Positions 46,978 to 58,366 of a stretch of DNA of 64,000 nt are shown here, in pieces. Numbering within the stretch: position 1 is the first letter of the stretch; each line of letters starts with the position of its first letter. Source of the stretch: Actinomortierella ambigua (Eukaryota > Mortierellomycota > Mortierellomycetes > Mortierellales > Mortierellaceae); the NCBI GenBank assembly GCA_016098155.1, contig JAAAJB010000025.1, forward strand, positions 1 to 64,000. The letters are read 5' to 3'. Made by a program: the position numbers and the translations under genes. The notes beneath the pieces are model-generated. The model was not told the DNA's origin and ran no database searches. It was given only the letters and a program-made list of their open reading frames with translations.

Positions 46978-49900
46978 TCACTTGTAGCGAATATCAGGTT
47001 TGGATGGTACCAATGTCACGCCTCCCAGGATACCTCCAGTTCGCCGACGACCGCCACCACTACCACCACCGCCAGAGATACCCAGTTCGTCGCGGACAAG
47101 ATCATCCAAATCTGCCAGAGCCGTCCTCGCTTGTGCACGCGTGAGCGGGTCGTGGTCGACCTGCTCAATGTAGCGCAACATTCTGAGAGCACGCTTCAGC
47201 TGATCGCCCTCAACCCTGTAGAGGGTTTGGCCACCCTGAGCGCGGAAGAGCAGGATCAAGACCAAGGTAGCCGCACGTCGTACCTCACGCTGTTGGTCCA
47301 GGTCGAGAATGGCGAGCACCCAGTCGACGAGGTAGCGCATCTGAGGGAGCAAGGCCGTCGAGCTGCTCTCGCAGGCCGTGGCAAGGATCGTCAACGCACT
47401 TGACCGCAGCATCGAGACCTCGTCTATCACACCACCCTCTGCCTCGGCATCCTCTTCAGCCTTTAGCTCTTCAGCTGTCTTGAGTGACTCGCGAGACTTG
47501 GTTGGCTTTTGCGATGGAGCATGGATGTCATTGCCGCTGCTACTGGTCTCTTGCTGGGTGCTCAGGACCTCGTACAGTCCAGGAAGCAAGGCATCCGTGT
47601 AACGTCCGAGAGCCTCCCCACACCGCTGCACCGTTTGAATGAGTGCCTCGCCGACCTTGAGGCGAGTATCGAGGTCCTGTTTCTTGTCGGTGTACACGGA
47701 CATGAGCTTCTTCAGGATCTGTGCGCCATAGGCATCGGTTAGCGCCGAGAGGCCCTTGACAGCATTGAGGTAGATGAACGAGTCTTGCTCCTGTACATGC
47801 TGGATAAAGATGTCGAGTGCATGGTCGAGCTCACGCTCATTGATACCCGTCTCGGATGGTTGGTCGCTGTCACCTTGACCATGGATGGACGATGGGACGC
47901 CAAAGACGGCAGACTTTGTCAAGATGAGCTCACGCAACATGTGCAAGCCATGGGCCCGTACAGGTAACAGCTGGTCCTGGAGAGCTGCCAAAGCGGATGC
48001 GTACTTCTCCATACCAAGCTCCATCTCTGTCTTGGGCCGGGATTCTTTGGCGGGGCTGTCCTCGATCCGGACAGGGATCAGCGTCAACAGGTCGTGAGCG
48101 AGTCGCCGGATCTCCATGACAGGGTGATCTGCCAGTGGTTTGAGGTGCACTAGTGTCAAGCCCAGCATGTGCTTGTCCTGGGTTGTCAGCTTTTCATTTT
48201 CTGTAGGATGGTAGAGACAAAAGGGATGAGTGATATGATCTTGCAATAAAAAAAAAGGGTAGCGGGGAGGGAGGGGTAGAGGGAGACCGAAAGTATGATA
48301 GTCCTTACCGCTGAGGATCGCAGAGAACAACGTGAGGACCAAACTGAGAAAATCGAGATCACTCTCTTCTTCCTCTTCTTCGTCTCTCAAGTCGTTGGCC
48401 ACTTCGTCTCCTTGCTCTTTGTTCTTTGAGGCAAGCCTCTCTAGGACTACAACCTGCTGTTCAAGAATATTGTTTGATAGACCAATGATCTGGGTCAGCT
48501 TGTTCATGATGCTTGGCCCTAGTTTATCGGTCATGTTGAGGATGAGCTGCAGCATCGTCAACATCCTAGTGACAGTAAAAAAGTGTAGGGCCAAGGATCG
48601 AGGTCAGCTGTTGCTCAGAGCGGCGTTACTTTGGGAGTAGAACCGGCAGCTGCGTGAGTACAAACCTTCTTGGGCTCACAGCATTTGATCCGCGTGTTTT
48701 TGCAGCCTGATACTCGTTCAAGAGGTACATGAATATGTCGCCGGCCAATTCGCCCTCACCTGTCGCCTCAAGCTCGCTCATAAAGTCCAGAAAGACATCA
48801 ACATCCATCTCAAGCTGAGTAACGGCATTCTCGTCTACTGATCTGGAAATTTGGAGATATGATAGATGATAGATGTTAGAAGTACAGATTGATGGATTGA
48901 TGGTGTTATAGGATAGCACGCATCAGTAGTTGATCTTTGCCAATTCAAAATGAACACCTACCGACGCTTTCGCAAGACGATTCCGCCAGAGGGGCCAGGC
49001 GCAAAGTACGCCTCCCCTGCACTTCCCATCTCAATCAATGGTTGAATGTATCCCTTATCGAATAGAGGCTGAAGCCTTTGCTTCAAAGCAGCAGAAACAA
49101 TAGGCCGACGTCGCATCACCACAGCCTTCAGAAACTCGACTGTGTCTGATGTGTCCATAATGCGCGCATAAACAACAAGAATCTCCTTGGCTTTTTCGCG
49201 CAAAACAGAGCGGAACTGGGTAGCGTACTGATAAAAGTAGTAGAGACCGAGTGCAGCTTGATTCAAGAAGGCGTCAAAGAGTGGAGGAGAGGGCTCGTTG
49301 CCTACCAGGAATCCGTGCAAGAACAATACAGCCTTTCCAATGTCGTACTCTGAACAGATGATTGGATCCATCCCGCCATCAACGTTTCCATCGTTGTCGT
49401 CGTCGTCGCCTGTAGTTGTGCGGGTATTGGAATAATCCGCGCGGGGTATGGTGTCGGAACCAGTGGGACTTTTCCCAGCTGTCGTACCCCACATCCAAAG
49501 AGGAAAGACCTCACTCGCGACAATTTCCATCTGGCCCAGCTCCGGGTGCTTGGCCAAGAGTCGACTGATGATGAACGTTGCCGTGTGAACGAGTTGGGTA
49601 GTTGGTGGGAGTTGGCGGCCATGGGCGGTAGCTCCCTCATTGCTGGATACAGGTTTTTCAAAGCCAATTTGCAGATCGGCCTCCAATATGCCCAACAGCT
49701 GGGGAATGATGCCTTTGAAGTACTGCTCCATCGATGCTGCTTGACTGGGCACAGAGAGAACGAGGCGGGCCATTTTCTCCAACTGATCTAGTTTGATCGT
49801 GTCAGAGGCCATAGAGTTGCCGCTGAGCATGTATTCCAGAACAACGCGGACTCCTCCTGGCTGAAGCAAAATTTGTGACATGTGCCTTCCGCACGCAGCC

Positions 49901-51319
49901 CTGAACCATGGTGGTGTCGGATGAGACGGTGTCGAAGCGTTCAGAAGAACTGACAGCGCCTCAAGCGAACGGGAAGCTTCGGTGATGTTGAAGATGTCAT
50001 GAAACATTTTCGCACTCTTCTCCCTTAGCAAGAGCTCCTGTGATCGCTCAGCAGGCGCAGCAGTCGCACCCGGTCGGGCTCGAAGAGTAGCAGGTGATAG
50101 CTTTGCCTTTTCAGCCGTGGTGTATGGTGATGTGGGCGCGTGCTGCTGCAGTGGTGATCCTGAAGACATCTTGGGCATAGGACAAAAGGCAAGCTGGATC
50201 AAAGCTGCATAGAGATCAGTCGTGTGACGCCCCGAAAGAATGCTGCCAAGAGTGGTGAATCGCTGGCGAGTCGATGGTGACAGGACAATAGTTCCCAAAG
50301 TATCAATGATCCTCCATAGTTCTGCTGCATCCTTGGCTCGATCCACTGGCTTGAGTTGGCTATTGTCTGGAGTCTTGAACATCTCTACATTCACAATGTA
50401 TCGCGGTGAGCTCTTCAGTCGTCTGATCTACTACTGATCATCTGCTTCTAGAGTAGTTTCGGCACCTCACCTTGTTGAACAACGTTCGACCGCACGCGGT
50501 GAGAAATGGGCATTCCTACGCCGGGCAGCAAACGGGGGTATATACCCCAACAGACAACAATCTCGACCATGGTATGTATCATACGTTGGTCCATGAGTCC
50601 AAGAAGCTCTTGATCATTGGACGGATCGTGCGCCTCTGTAAATAAAACGGCATGAACAATTAATCATTGCGATAGAAGTAGTACATGTGTAAAGGCATAA
50701 TTTATTGCTCCCGCACCCAAGGCTCGATAAACCATTCGAAGCTACATTCAGGTAGTCTCAACACACACACAACATTTACCTCGATCCTTGAGAAGTGCAT
50801 CCATGGCCTTATCAAGTTCTGTTAACAGAGCAAGGGACCGTGTCACAAAGGTCTCTCGTATATTTACATCGGAAGAATCGATGTGCAGGCCCTCCAAACT
50901 CTTGTCCAAATCAGGCTTGCAGCTCTCAGAAGACTCTTGAATACGCAGTTGATCCAGCTGCCGTACTCTACTTTCTAACTCTTCATCCACTGTTTCGAGT
51001 TGAGGTTGACCAAAACAGACGAATTGGGAAACAAGCGTACAGCATTGGTGAGTATGCATTCTCTCCTTTGGGTTAGATAGTCACTGTGCGAGCAAATGTT
51101 GTGACTCCGGGACACCGTACTCCTTGAAAGGTCTAGCTTCTTCCCGACGAGCGCATTCATAAAGTAAAGAGTTTTCTTGAGCTGCTTTTCAAGTGCCTTC
51201 GTGTCAGGAGGTGTTGCAACTGCTGATACCGTCGCTGTCTCTGCTGCAGCAGGAGAGGGTGCTGTCTCCTGAGCATTTTCGCCAACCATGATTCCTGCGT
51301 TCTGAATGTTGTCTGACAT
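46978..51319 (-). CDS. RTP1: TANGO6/Rtp1 family, RNA polymerase II assembly and transport factor
   Basis: Seven exons: 51319-51121, 50989-50780, 50635-50471, 50384-48962, 48842-48666, 48565-48309, 48200-46978; 1,217 residues. Yeast Rtp1 helps assemble and import RNA polymerase II; animal TANGO6 is linked to Golgi organisation. The protein is an all-helical HEAT-type solenoid. Family landmarks are IVVCWGIYPRLLPGVGMPI near the N-terminal third, the first C-terminal Rtp1 domain (ALAALQDQLLPVRAHGLHMLREL) and the second (VDWVLAILDLDQQREVRRAATLV). An acidic loop (EEEEESDLD) lies between. Length matches human TANGO6 (about 1,090). The exon 4 acceptor (TAG before 50384) was chosen because it alone restores frame. 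The gene is divergent from INTS3. Confidence 0.88.
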
Positions 51320-51752
51320 GCTGTGCAATGTTACAACTTGTGTGCTGAAGGTTTTATATAAAATCCAAAAAAAAAAAAAAAATCCCCGTGATGTCACTTT
51401 TAGAGCCGGAAAAGGGAAGTCGTATTTCCCGACAACCTTTGGACGACAACTCAAAAAAAAAAAAGAGGTCCTGAATTTCGCTCGCGCTTCTGTTCAAAAG
51501 GTCATTTGCGAGGAAAGCGACTTTTCGTACTTCCTCATCCAGGCATCCGGAGAAGGACAAAACATCATTAGTTCTCGTGCCATCTCGAGCAGGCAGGCAT
51601 CAGCTTGGACAACCTCGCACTCCACCCTAAATCACACGCGTCCCATGCTTGAGTACACCCTGTAGCCGGCCCATACCAACACCAACTTACCCCACGCACC
51701 AACACCACCACAGCTCTCACGCTGCAAGCAACTACTATATATCACTGTAGCC
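51320..51752. promoter_or_regulatory. Divergent promoter region, RTP1 / INTS3
   Basis: 433 bases between opposed start codons, with A-tracts near 51366-51381 and 51451-51463. A CTATATAT stretch close to 51734-51741 is very near the INTS3 start, so its role as a TATA box is doubtful. No gene was found. Confidence 0.5.
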
Positions 51753-54700
51753 ATGGCTATTCCTCCTGAAAACAGTGGAGGCTCATTGCTTTTCGATCTA
51801 TCGCCTGTCGAGGAGGAGGACTCTATCGATGTTGTAAGTTATCCTGATCTCGCCACTGTGAAGGGTGCGTCTTGGTGCGCGATCTAAATTATCCGACACG
51901 TACTCATTCCAGTTCTATCGTTCTTTTGCACCGCGTCGCCTCTAGGAATGGAAGCAAGCGTTTGCAAAACTTCAGGAAGCATTCGTGGACAAGTCGGAGG
52001 TGGACATTCAAAACTGGCTGCAAATAAACGTTTCCAGGGACACGGCGACATACAACGAAACTATCAACGGCTTGCTGTACACCATTCTGGTCGCTACCTC
52101 CACCACCCTTCCCTCCAACCATGCCAACAACAGCCATGATAACCCGGGGACCACGGCTTTCCGACGCATTGGACTGGTTACCCGTGATGGCCTGACGTTT
52201 ATTGTGCGACAGCTCCGTTATTTTTGCCATCTTCCTACGTTTTACAAGATCCGTACACCTGTCCGCGAACAAATAATCTGGCTCGTTGGGCAGTTGGCCG
52301 AGGCAAGGGTGCAGGGCGCCGAGGTCCTCTTCACGTCGCTCCTAAGACAAATTCGAGGTGGCGATATCTCACCTCCCAACATCCAGCTCGCCGACTCTGT
52401 GCTGAGATTATTAGAGGAACAGATCCAGTTTGTATATTCGTTCCCGCACCTGACTGCTCAGTCATGCTACACATACCTTCGCCTCATGCTGGATCATGGC
52501 CATACTCGGTTTACAGGGCTCCGACAGCGAGAGGCCACCTACTGTGGGCGGCTTTTGCGCGAGCGGTTCCGAGAATGTTGTGAGGTGGGCCGAGACTTGA
52601 TCCGCGCCATGCAGGACGTTGCCAGGATCAGGGAGATTGAGGAGATCTGGGCCGATCTGTTGCATGCTCCGGAGCGGCTGAATCCACAGCTAGAGGGTAT
52701 CCAGCAGATCATGTCGACCCCATCCAACCCTTTTTACTTGACGGGAAGGCTCACGCCAGACATGGAGCAGAGGCTGCTGCATATTCTCAAGCACCTCAAT
52801 CATGGCCAACACTACTGGAATCTGAACAAGTTCGTCGAACGATTCTTGTCGGCGCCTGAGACAGATGCATTATACTGTGATGTGATCCGATATATCTGTG
52901 GTGTCTATCACCCGTCTAATCAGGTCCTGGCCAGCTCCATCGTCCCTCGATTTGTGCTGATCAATGACCTTTTCCGATCAGTCAAGGTAATGGATCTTAA
53001 TGCATTCCAGACTTGACAAATGCCCACAAAACTGCTGTATCCAATGCTAACACTCTCCTCTGCATCTGATAGTCCAATATTGCCGCCGCTAACATCAAGC
53101 TTGCACTCTTCTATGATTGGCTCTTTTACGACCCAGCTCGTGACAATATCATGAATATCGGTGAGTTCAACCTGGGACAATTATCCAACCAGTCTTGTCT
53201 GTTTACTGCGTGAGCGCCTACTCACTTTTTTTTTTTTTTTTTTTTAGAACCTGCCGCCCTATTACTGCATGACTCGGTTGTCCCCTCACGTGCAATCCAT
53301 CATCGCCAACCTCACATGACGGCCATTCTTGTGGAGTTTCTTCAGTTTACAGTGGATAATTACCACCCTCCATTGCAGGAATTCCTTCAACAGCATGTTG
53401 GCATGGCAGGACTGGACATTGTCGATAAAGGTGTCATCAAGTATGAGTCTTCTTTCACCCAAGGATCGATTATCAATTGCAAAATGTGTAGCACGGCGTA
53501 GTACGGCGCACTAATTTAACGTTTTTTTTCCTCCGCTAGATCCTTTGGTGATGTGTACAAAGCACTCTCTCATGAACATTATGCACCAGTTCGCGAGCAC
53601 CTTGTGACGCTATTCTTGCCAACGATGGGTAATATGGGCGAGGGCATCCCAGCCCCAACTAGTGGTGGTGCACAAGGATCAACAGTCGAGGCGGACTCAT
53701 TGGACGCAACAGATGAGTTTGAAGGGCCAAGCTCTTACCTGGATACGCCACCTGATGGTATCAAGGAGGATGAGGAGGAGGTCATGATGGGCGGAAGCGC
53801 TGCGCGGGCGTCTTCCGAAACCCCGCCGCCAGGCATGGATGTTGATGATAGTCCGAAACAGCCTTCGGAACACGACGAGGATATGGAGGATGAAGAAGAA
53901 GATGAGGTCATGGAGAGCTCAACCGGCCCAGCTTCATCTGCTGCTCCTGCTACCTCGACCTCTGCCAAGCCAACACTGGATGCAGCCTCGTCGTCTCTGC
54001 TGTCAGACTGGACGGCGGGCCCTTCTTCATCCCTCTCAACAGCGACAATGATAGGTGCGGGTTCTGAGCCAGAGGAGCAACAAAGGAGTCGGCAGTCGTC
54101 CTTTGCTGGACCGTCAGCGTCACTCTGGCTGTTTGGTAGCCTTCCGCAGGATTTCAAGGCAGCGTTTGAAGAAGACCCCAATAGTGAAAAGTCGACCGAC
54201 ATGTTCCGACGGATCTGGGAGGTCTTTGGCGACGAGGCTGGTGCAGGTGTGGATGGGGCCGAGCTAGCCAAGGAGATTGGACATGAAGTTCGAACATTCG
54301 CAGCACAAGCCTCAATCCCAGAGAGGTTCTGCTGCTGCACGATGAAACCCCACCTGCGCCCATCACCACCACTATCACACTCGCTGTCGCGTAGCAAGAG
54401 TGGCGGAGGTGGCGCAACCCCTGTGGACCTTGTTCTGGACCCACAGGAGAGTCGTGATTTGGGACCATTGGGAGGGCTCATTTCGTGCTTGTGGAGGATC
54501 ACACGTCGCGAGGGACCTTCAGGCGCCATACGCGTGGCACGACTTTTCCTGCAGGCAGATTCTCAGGAGAAGCATTCCGACCGTCAGCTGTCAATGTGGT
54601 TCCTTATCGGCGTTCTGCATGGTTACCAACGGTCGTTGGAGGGTGGAGCCGAAGCCCTCCATGATGACAACGTTTCGATCGCCGCAGTGCTGAATGTGTA

Positions 54701-57700
54701 CCGTGCACTTTTGGAGGAGGAGGCAGCAGCAGCGATGGTGGAGCCACCGTCATGGCAGGACAAGTCTGAAAACACGGACATGGACGTTGATACAAGCACC
54801 TCGTCAAACGCCAACGATACCACTGCCATCACCAAGGATCTTCAACCACGGGAATGGATACAAGCATCGCTGCTACGTGATCTGGGTCTGCTGCAAAGCC
54901 GACAGCTGGGCGTGTTTGATCGCGTTCTTCCGATGGTGCTCGAGTATTTAGGCGATATGGTCCCACGGACGCTGGCATTCTTCAAGCTCGTGCTGTCGCT
55001 CAATATTCCGTCGCAGCTGTACAGCCTATCGCTGGGGCTTGTTCGCAAGCGGTTTACGTTGTTTGCCCAAGGGGCGCAGCAGCTGCCACCACTCAAGGAT
55101 CGACCGTTGCTGGGGCGCAAGAACTCGCTCGCAAATGGCCACGTGGGAGGGTCGACGACTGGCAGTATTACAGCAACGTCAGCAGCAGCAGCAGCCGCGT
55201 CAGCAACAACTGGAAAGTCGTCAGGATTGTTTTCGGCACCACAGGCACTGGTCGAGTCGTTCAAGGGGACGCTGGACTGGGAGACATACGAGCAAGTGGG
55301 GCTGTGGCAATTATTTGTGTCCGAGTTTGGAGGGCAAGCGGTCGTGGCGGCGCGGTTGTTCAGCACATCGTGGGTGAGCCGACTGACGTTTTTGGAGCAG
55401 GCAGAGGCTCTTGGTGGCGTGTTGAATTTGCAACATTCGTTGGCGGCGACGACACCGACGCTGCAGCTTCAGTTGGCGTTGCTGCGGGTCGCCGGACAAC
55501 AACAGCAACAGCTTGGCCAGGAGAATAAGGAAAAACAGGTGTCACAGGATATGCTGGACCTCTGTGCCAGTGCGGTCGAGCAATGGGGCCGTAAACACCC
55601 TGAGGCCCTGCAGGCCGCGCTACTACATCTGTGTCGTGGCGAACTTGCGCTGTATGCCTCTTCCGAGAAGGAGGAGGAGGAAGAGAACGAGGAGGAAGAA
55701 GAAGAGGAGGGCGCCACAGGAGGAGCTGGTAGCGGCAAGAAGGGCAAAGTGCCGATTCCGATATTCAGACCATCGACGCTGCAAGGTGAGGGTGGTTCAT
55801 CATCGGAGTCCATCTCGGATGAGTTTGAGTTGCTGAAGATGGCTTTGGAGCTTATCCTTGTTTGGTGGAAGTCGATCACGGGACAGCAGGGCCGAGGTCG
55901 ACCAAGTAGTGGAGCCCCCAGCAGTAACAGTGGTAGTAGTAGCAGCAGCGGCGGCGGTGGTAGTGGTGGTGCCGGTGCCGGCGTCGGTGTTGGCGCTAGT
56001 GCCAGCAACGGTGGTGCCAGTTACAGCCACAGCTTTTTCCGCCGTGGCAGAGAAGCTGAGGAAGCGGTTTTCTTCGACTTTTGGGATTCTCAAATCCGAT
56101 CAGCCGTGTCCAATCGTCTGAAAGAGAAGGGGCATGGATCCATGGAGCTCGACCAATGGCCAGCCGCTTGGTGGGAGATCCGACGATCGTCGTCAGCAGC
56201 TGCAAAGCAGACAAAAGCGAAGCGGAAGACGGCGACGACGAAAAAAAGGAGCGTGAAGCTGCCAAACTCGAGTAGTGACAGCGAAGGCGGCGGCAACTCC
56301 AGAGGTGATACAAAGAGATCCCGTGGCGGCTCTGCTGTAAACAGCAGTGAAGAAGGCGACGAGGAGAACGAGGATGGTGAGCAGCGGGATAGCGGCTCGG
56401 GTGATGAGGGAGAAGGAGGTGATGAGGATAATGAAGGGGAGGGAGGGGCGACAGACAACCGGACGAGTAAGAGGTTGTCGGCAGCTGCTTCCGCCCCAGT
56501 GTCGGCGTCCCCCAAGAAGGCAGATGCAAGCAAGAAGAAGGCGACAACCGACCGAGCATCTGCTCCTGCGACATCATCATCATCGACATCGTCGCCCCGA
56601 CCAAGGAGTAGCCCACGGAACCAAGCAACACGGACGATGGAAAGTCCCAAGACAGGTTCTTCAACGACCACCACCAACGTGTCCCAAACAAAGGGAAAGA
56701 GTCGAGGTAGCAGTAAAGGCGCTACGACGTCGTCGCCGCCTACTTCATCTTCCTCTTCCCGATCCAACAGTGCCAAAGCTACCACAGCAGCGACTTCCAC
56801 ACGGTCCAGTCGGTCGAGAAACACCACAGCGTCCGGTCGAAGCACGCGCTCGAGGCGGAGGAGCTCCTCTGAGGACGAGTCTGAGGAAGACGAAGAAGAA
56901 GAAAAGGATGAAGATGAAGAGGAGCAGGAGGACAACAGTATGGAGGAAGACGAGAAGGAGACGGCGGCTGCTAGCGGTAGTGGCGAAAGCTCGGCTGAGG
57001 CCGAAGAGGAGGACGCCGACGAAGAGCAGGAGAAGAGCGGTGATGAAGGGGATGAAGAGGGTGGATCAGAAGAAGACGACGACTCCAAGGCACCCAAGGG
57101 CAAAAGGTCAACCAAGGCTGCGTCGTCGTCGCGTAATGCCAAGTCTAAAACTTCGCCCCAGCGCCGGCGCTTGACCAAAGCGACATCGACAAGGTCTGCT
57201 AAAGGTCGAACATCCCAGACTGGCGCCAGGAAGACCCAGAAGCGGAAGGGTGGTCGTGGCAAGGACGATGACGAGTCTGATTATCAAGAATCTGCAAGTG
57301 AAGAGAGTGAAGTAGAAGAAGAGGAGGAGGATGGTGAGGCAATGGAGGAAGATGAGAAGGCACAGAGTGGATCGGAAGATGGAGACCACGGCTCGGCTGC
57401 TTCCGAGAAACATGGAAAGTCTAAGAGCAAGAGCAACAGCAAGGGACGAGGTGGTAGCAAGAAGAAGGATAGTCACCATGACTCAGATGCGATGGATGAG
57501 GATGGCAACGAGGCTGGGAGTGGAGAGGACGCACCATCGCAGGAGGAGGACGAAGAGGAGGAAGACGAGGCCGAAGCAAAGGACGAGTCTGCAGAGGAGA
57601 AAGAAGGCGACGACGACGAGGAGGAAGAAGAAGAAGAAGAGAACGAAGACGACGAAGAGGAGGAGGAAGAAAAGGAGGACGATAGTCCACTTTCACGGGC

Positions 57701-57896
57701 TCGAGCAACTCGAGCGAGTGGCGCCGCGGGATTGCGTTCGACAACGCAACAATCACAACGTAAAGGATCTGGTGCGACGACAGCATCCCGACGAGCAACG
57801 CGTGCCATTTCCTCCTCACCCGAGGCCCAGCCTGCCAAGCGCCGAGGCAAACACAAGCGTCGAATTACAGATGATGAGGATGACGAGTCAAGTTAG
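51753..57896 (+). CDS. INTS3: Integrator complex subunit 3 with long charged tail
   Basis: Exons 51753-51833, 51946-52986, 53073-53160, 53248-53440 and 53540-57896 give 1,919 residues. INTS3 is a helical scaffold of Integrator, which cleaves nascent RNA polymerase II transcripts, and of the SOSS single-strand DNA repair complex. The conserved N-terminal repeat domain spans about 28-500: [21 protein letters not shown], split across the helical repeats, then [14 protein letters not shown], FIPxL-type helices and [18 protein letters not shown]. An acidic insert follows (about 500-650). A second conserved helical part runs about 700-1040 ([35 protein letters not shown]). Residues from about 1355 to the end are almost entirely Ser, Lys, Arg, Glu and Asp. 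Human INTS3 is 1,043 residues. Dikarya largely lack Integrator, so this supports an early-diverging fungus. Confidence 0.9.
56200..57893 (+). repeat. Low-complexity coding tract (INTS3 tail)
   Basis: About 565 codons alternating basic/Ser patches ([20 protein letters not shown]) with Glu/Asp runs. It is compositionally uniform, with many GAG/GAA and TCG/AGC codons. It is probably disordered and phosphorylated; several SEDE-type sites suit casein kinase 2. Confidence 0.75.
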
Positions 57897-58366
57897 CTTG
57901 TAGCCAAGGATATCCTCTCTCTCTCTCTCCCTCAAATCGACATGTAGAGTCCCCCTCTCCCCTCTCTCCTGGAATGTAATTGTACTTTTTTTTTATCCAA
58001 ATCATCAATGACAATATCACACAAAGAGTATCGATGTAAAATGATTTTTTTTTCTTGAGCAATGATAGAATGTATAGCGAGGCAAAGAAAGAAAGAGAGA
58101 AAGAAAAGGTAAAGAAAAGAGAGACAACGAGAGCGAGAGCAAATACAGTTGATGGGACTAATGTACAGAGCTTGATGATGGATAGGAAGGGAAACTAGTA
58201 GGAAAATGATAATAGGCGTTCTATCCGCAATGCAAAAGTAGGCCGAACAGGAAGATGTCGAGTAAGGAAAAGCTGGTGGTGGTTTTGCGGCGAGGAGGAT
58301 CTTTGATAGACCCTTTGTTGAGTTTCGTAGAAGGCGGGAAACGACCGTCGTCGTTTTGGTTTCTTG
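57897..58366. other. Convergent 3' intergenic region, INTS3 / zinc-finger gene
   Basis: About 470 bases between two stop codons, A/T- and GA-rich, containing 3' untranslated sequence of both genes. I see no further gene. Confidence 0.6.

Noticed and set aside
56090..57262. 390-codon open frame antisense to the INTS3 tail
   Set aside because: It is a Ser/Leu/Asp-rich shadow of the low-complexity coding strand, with no domain.
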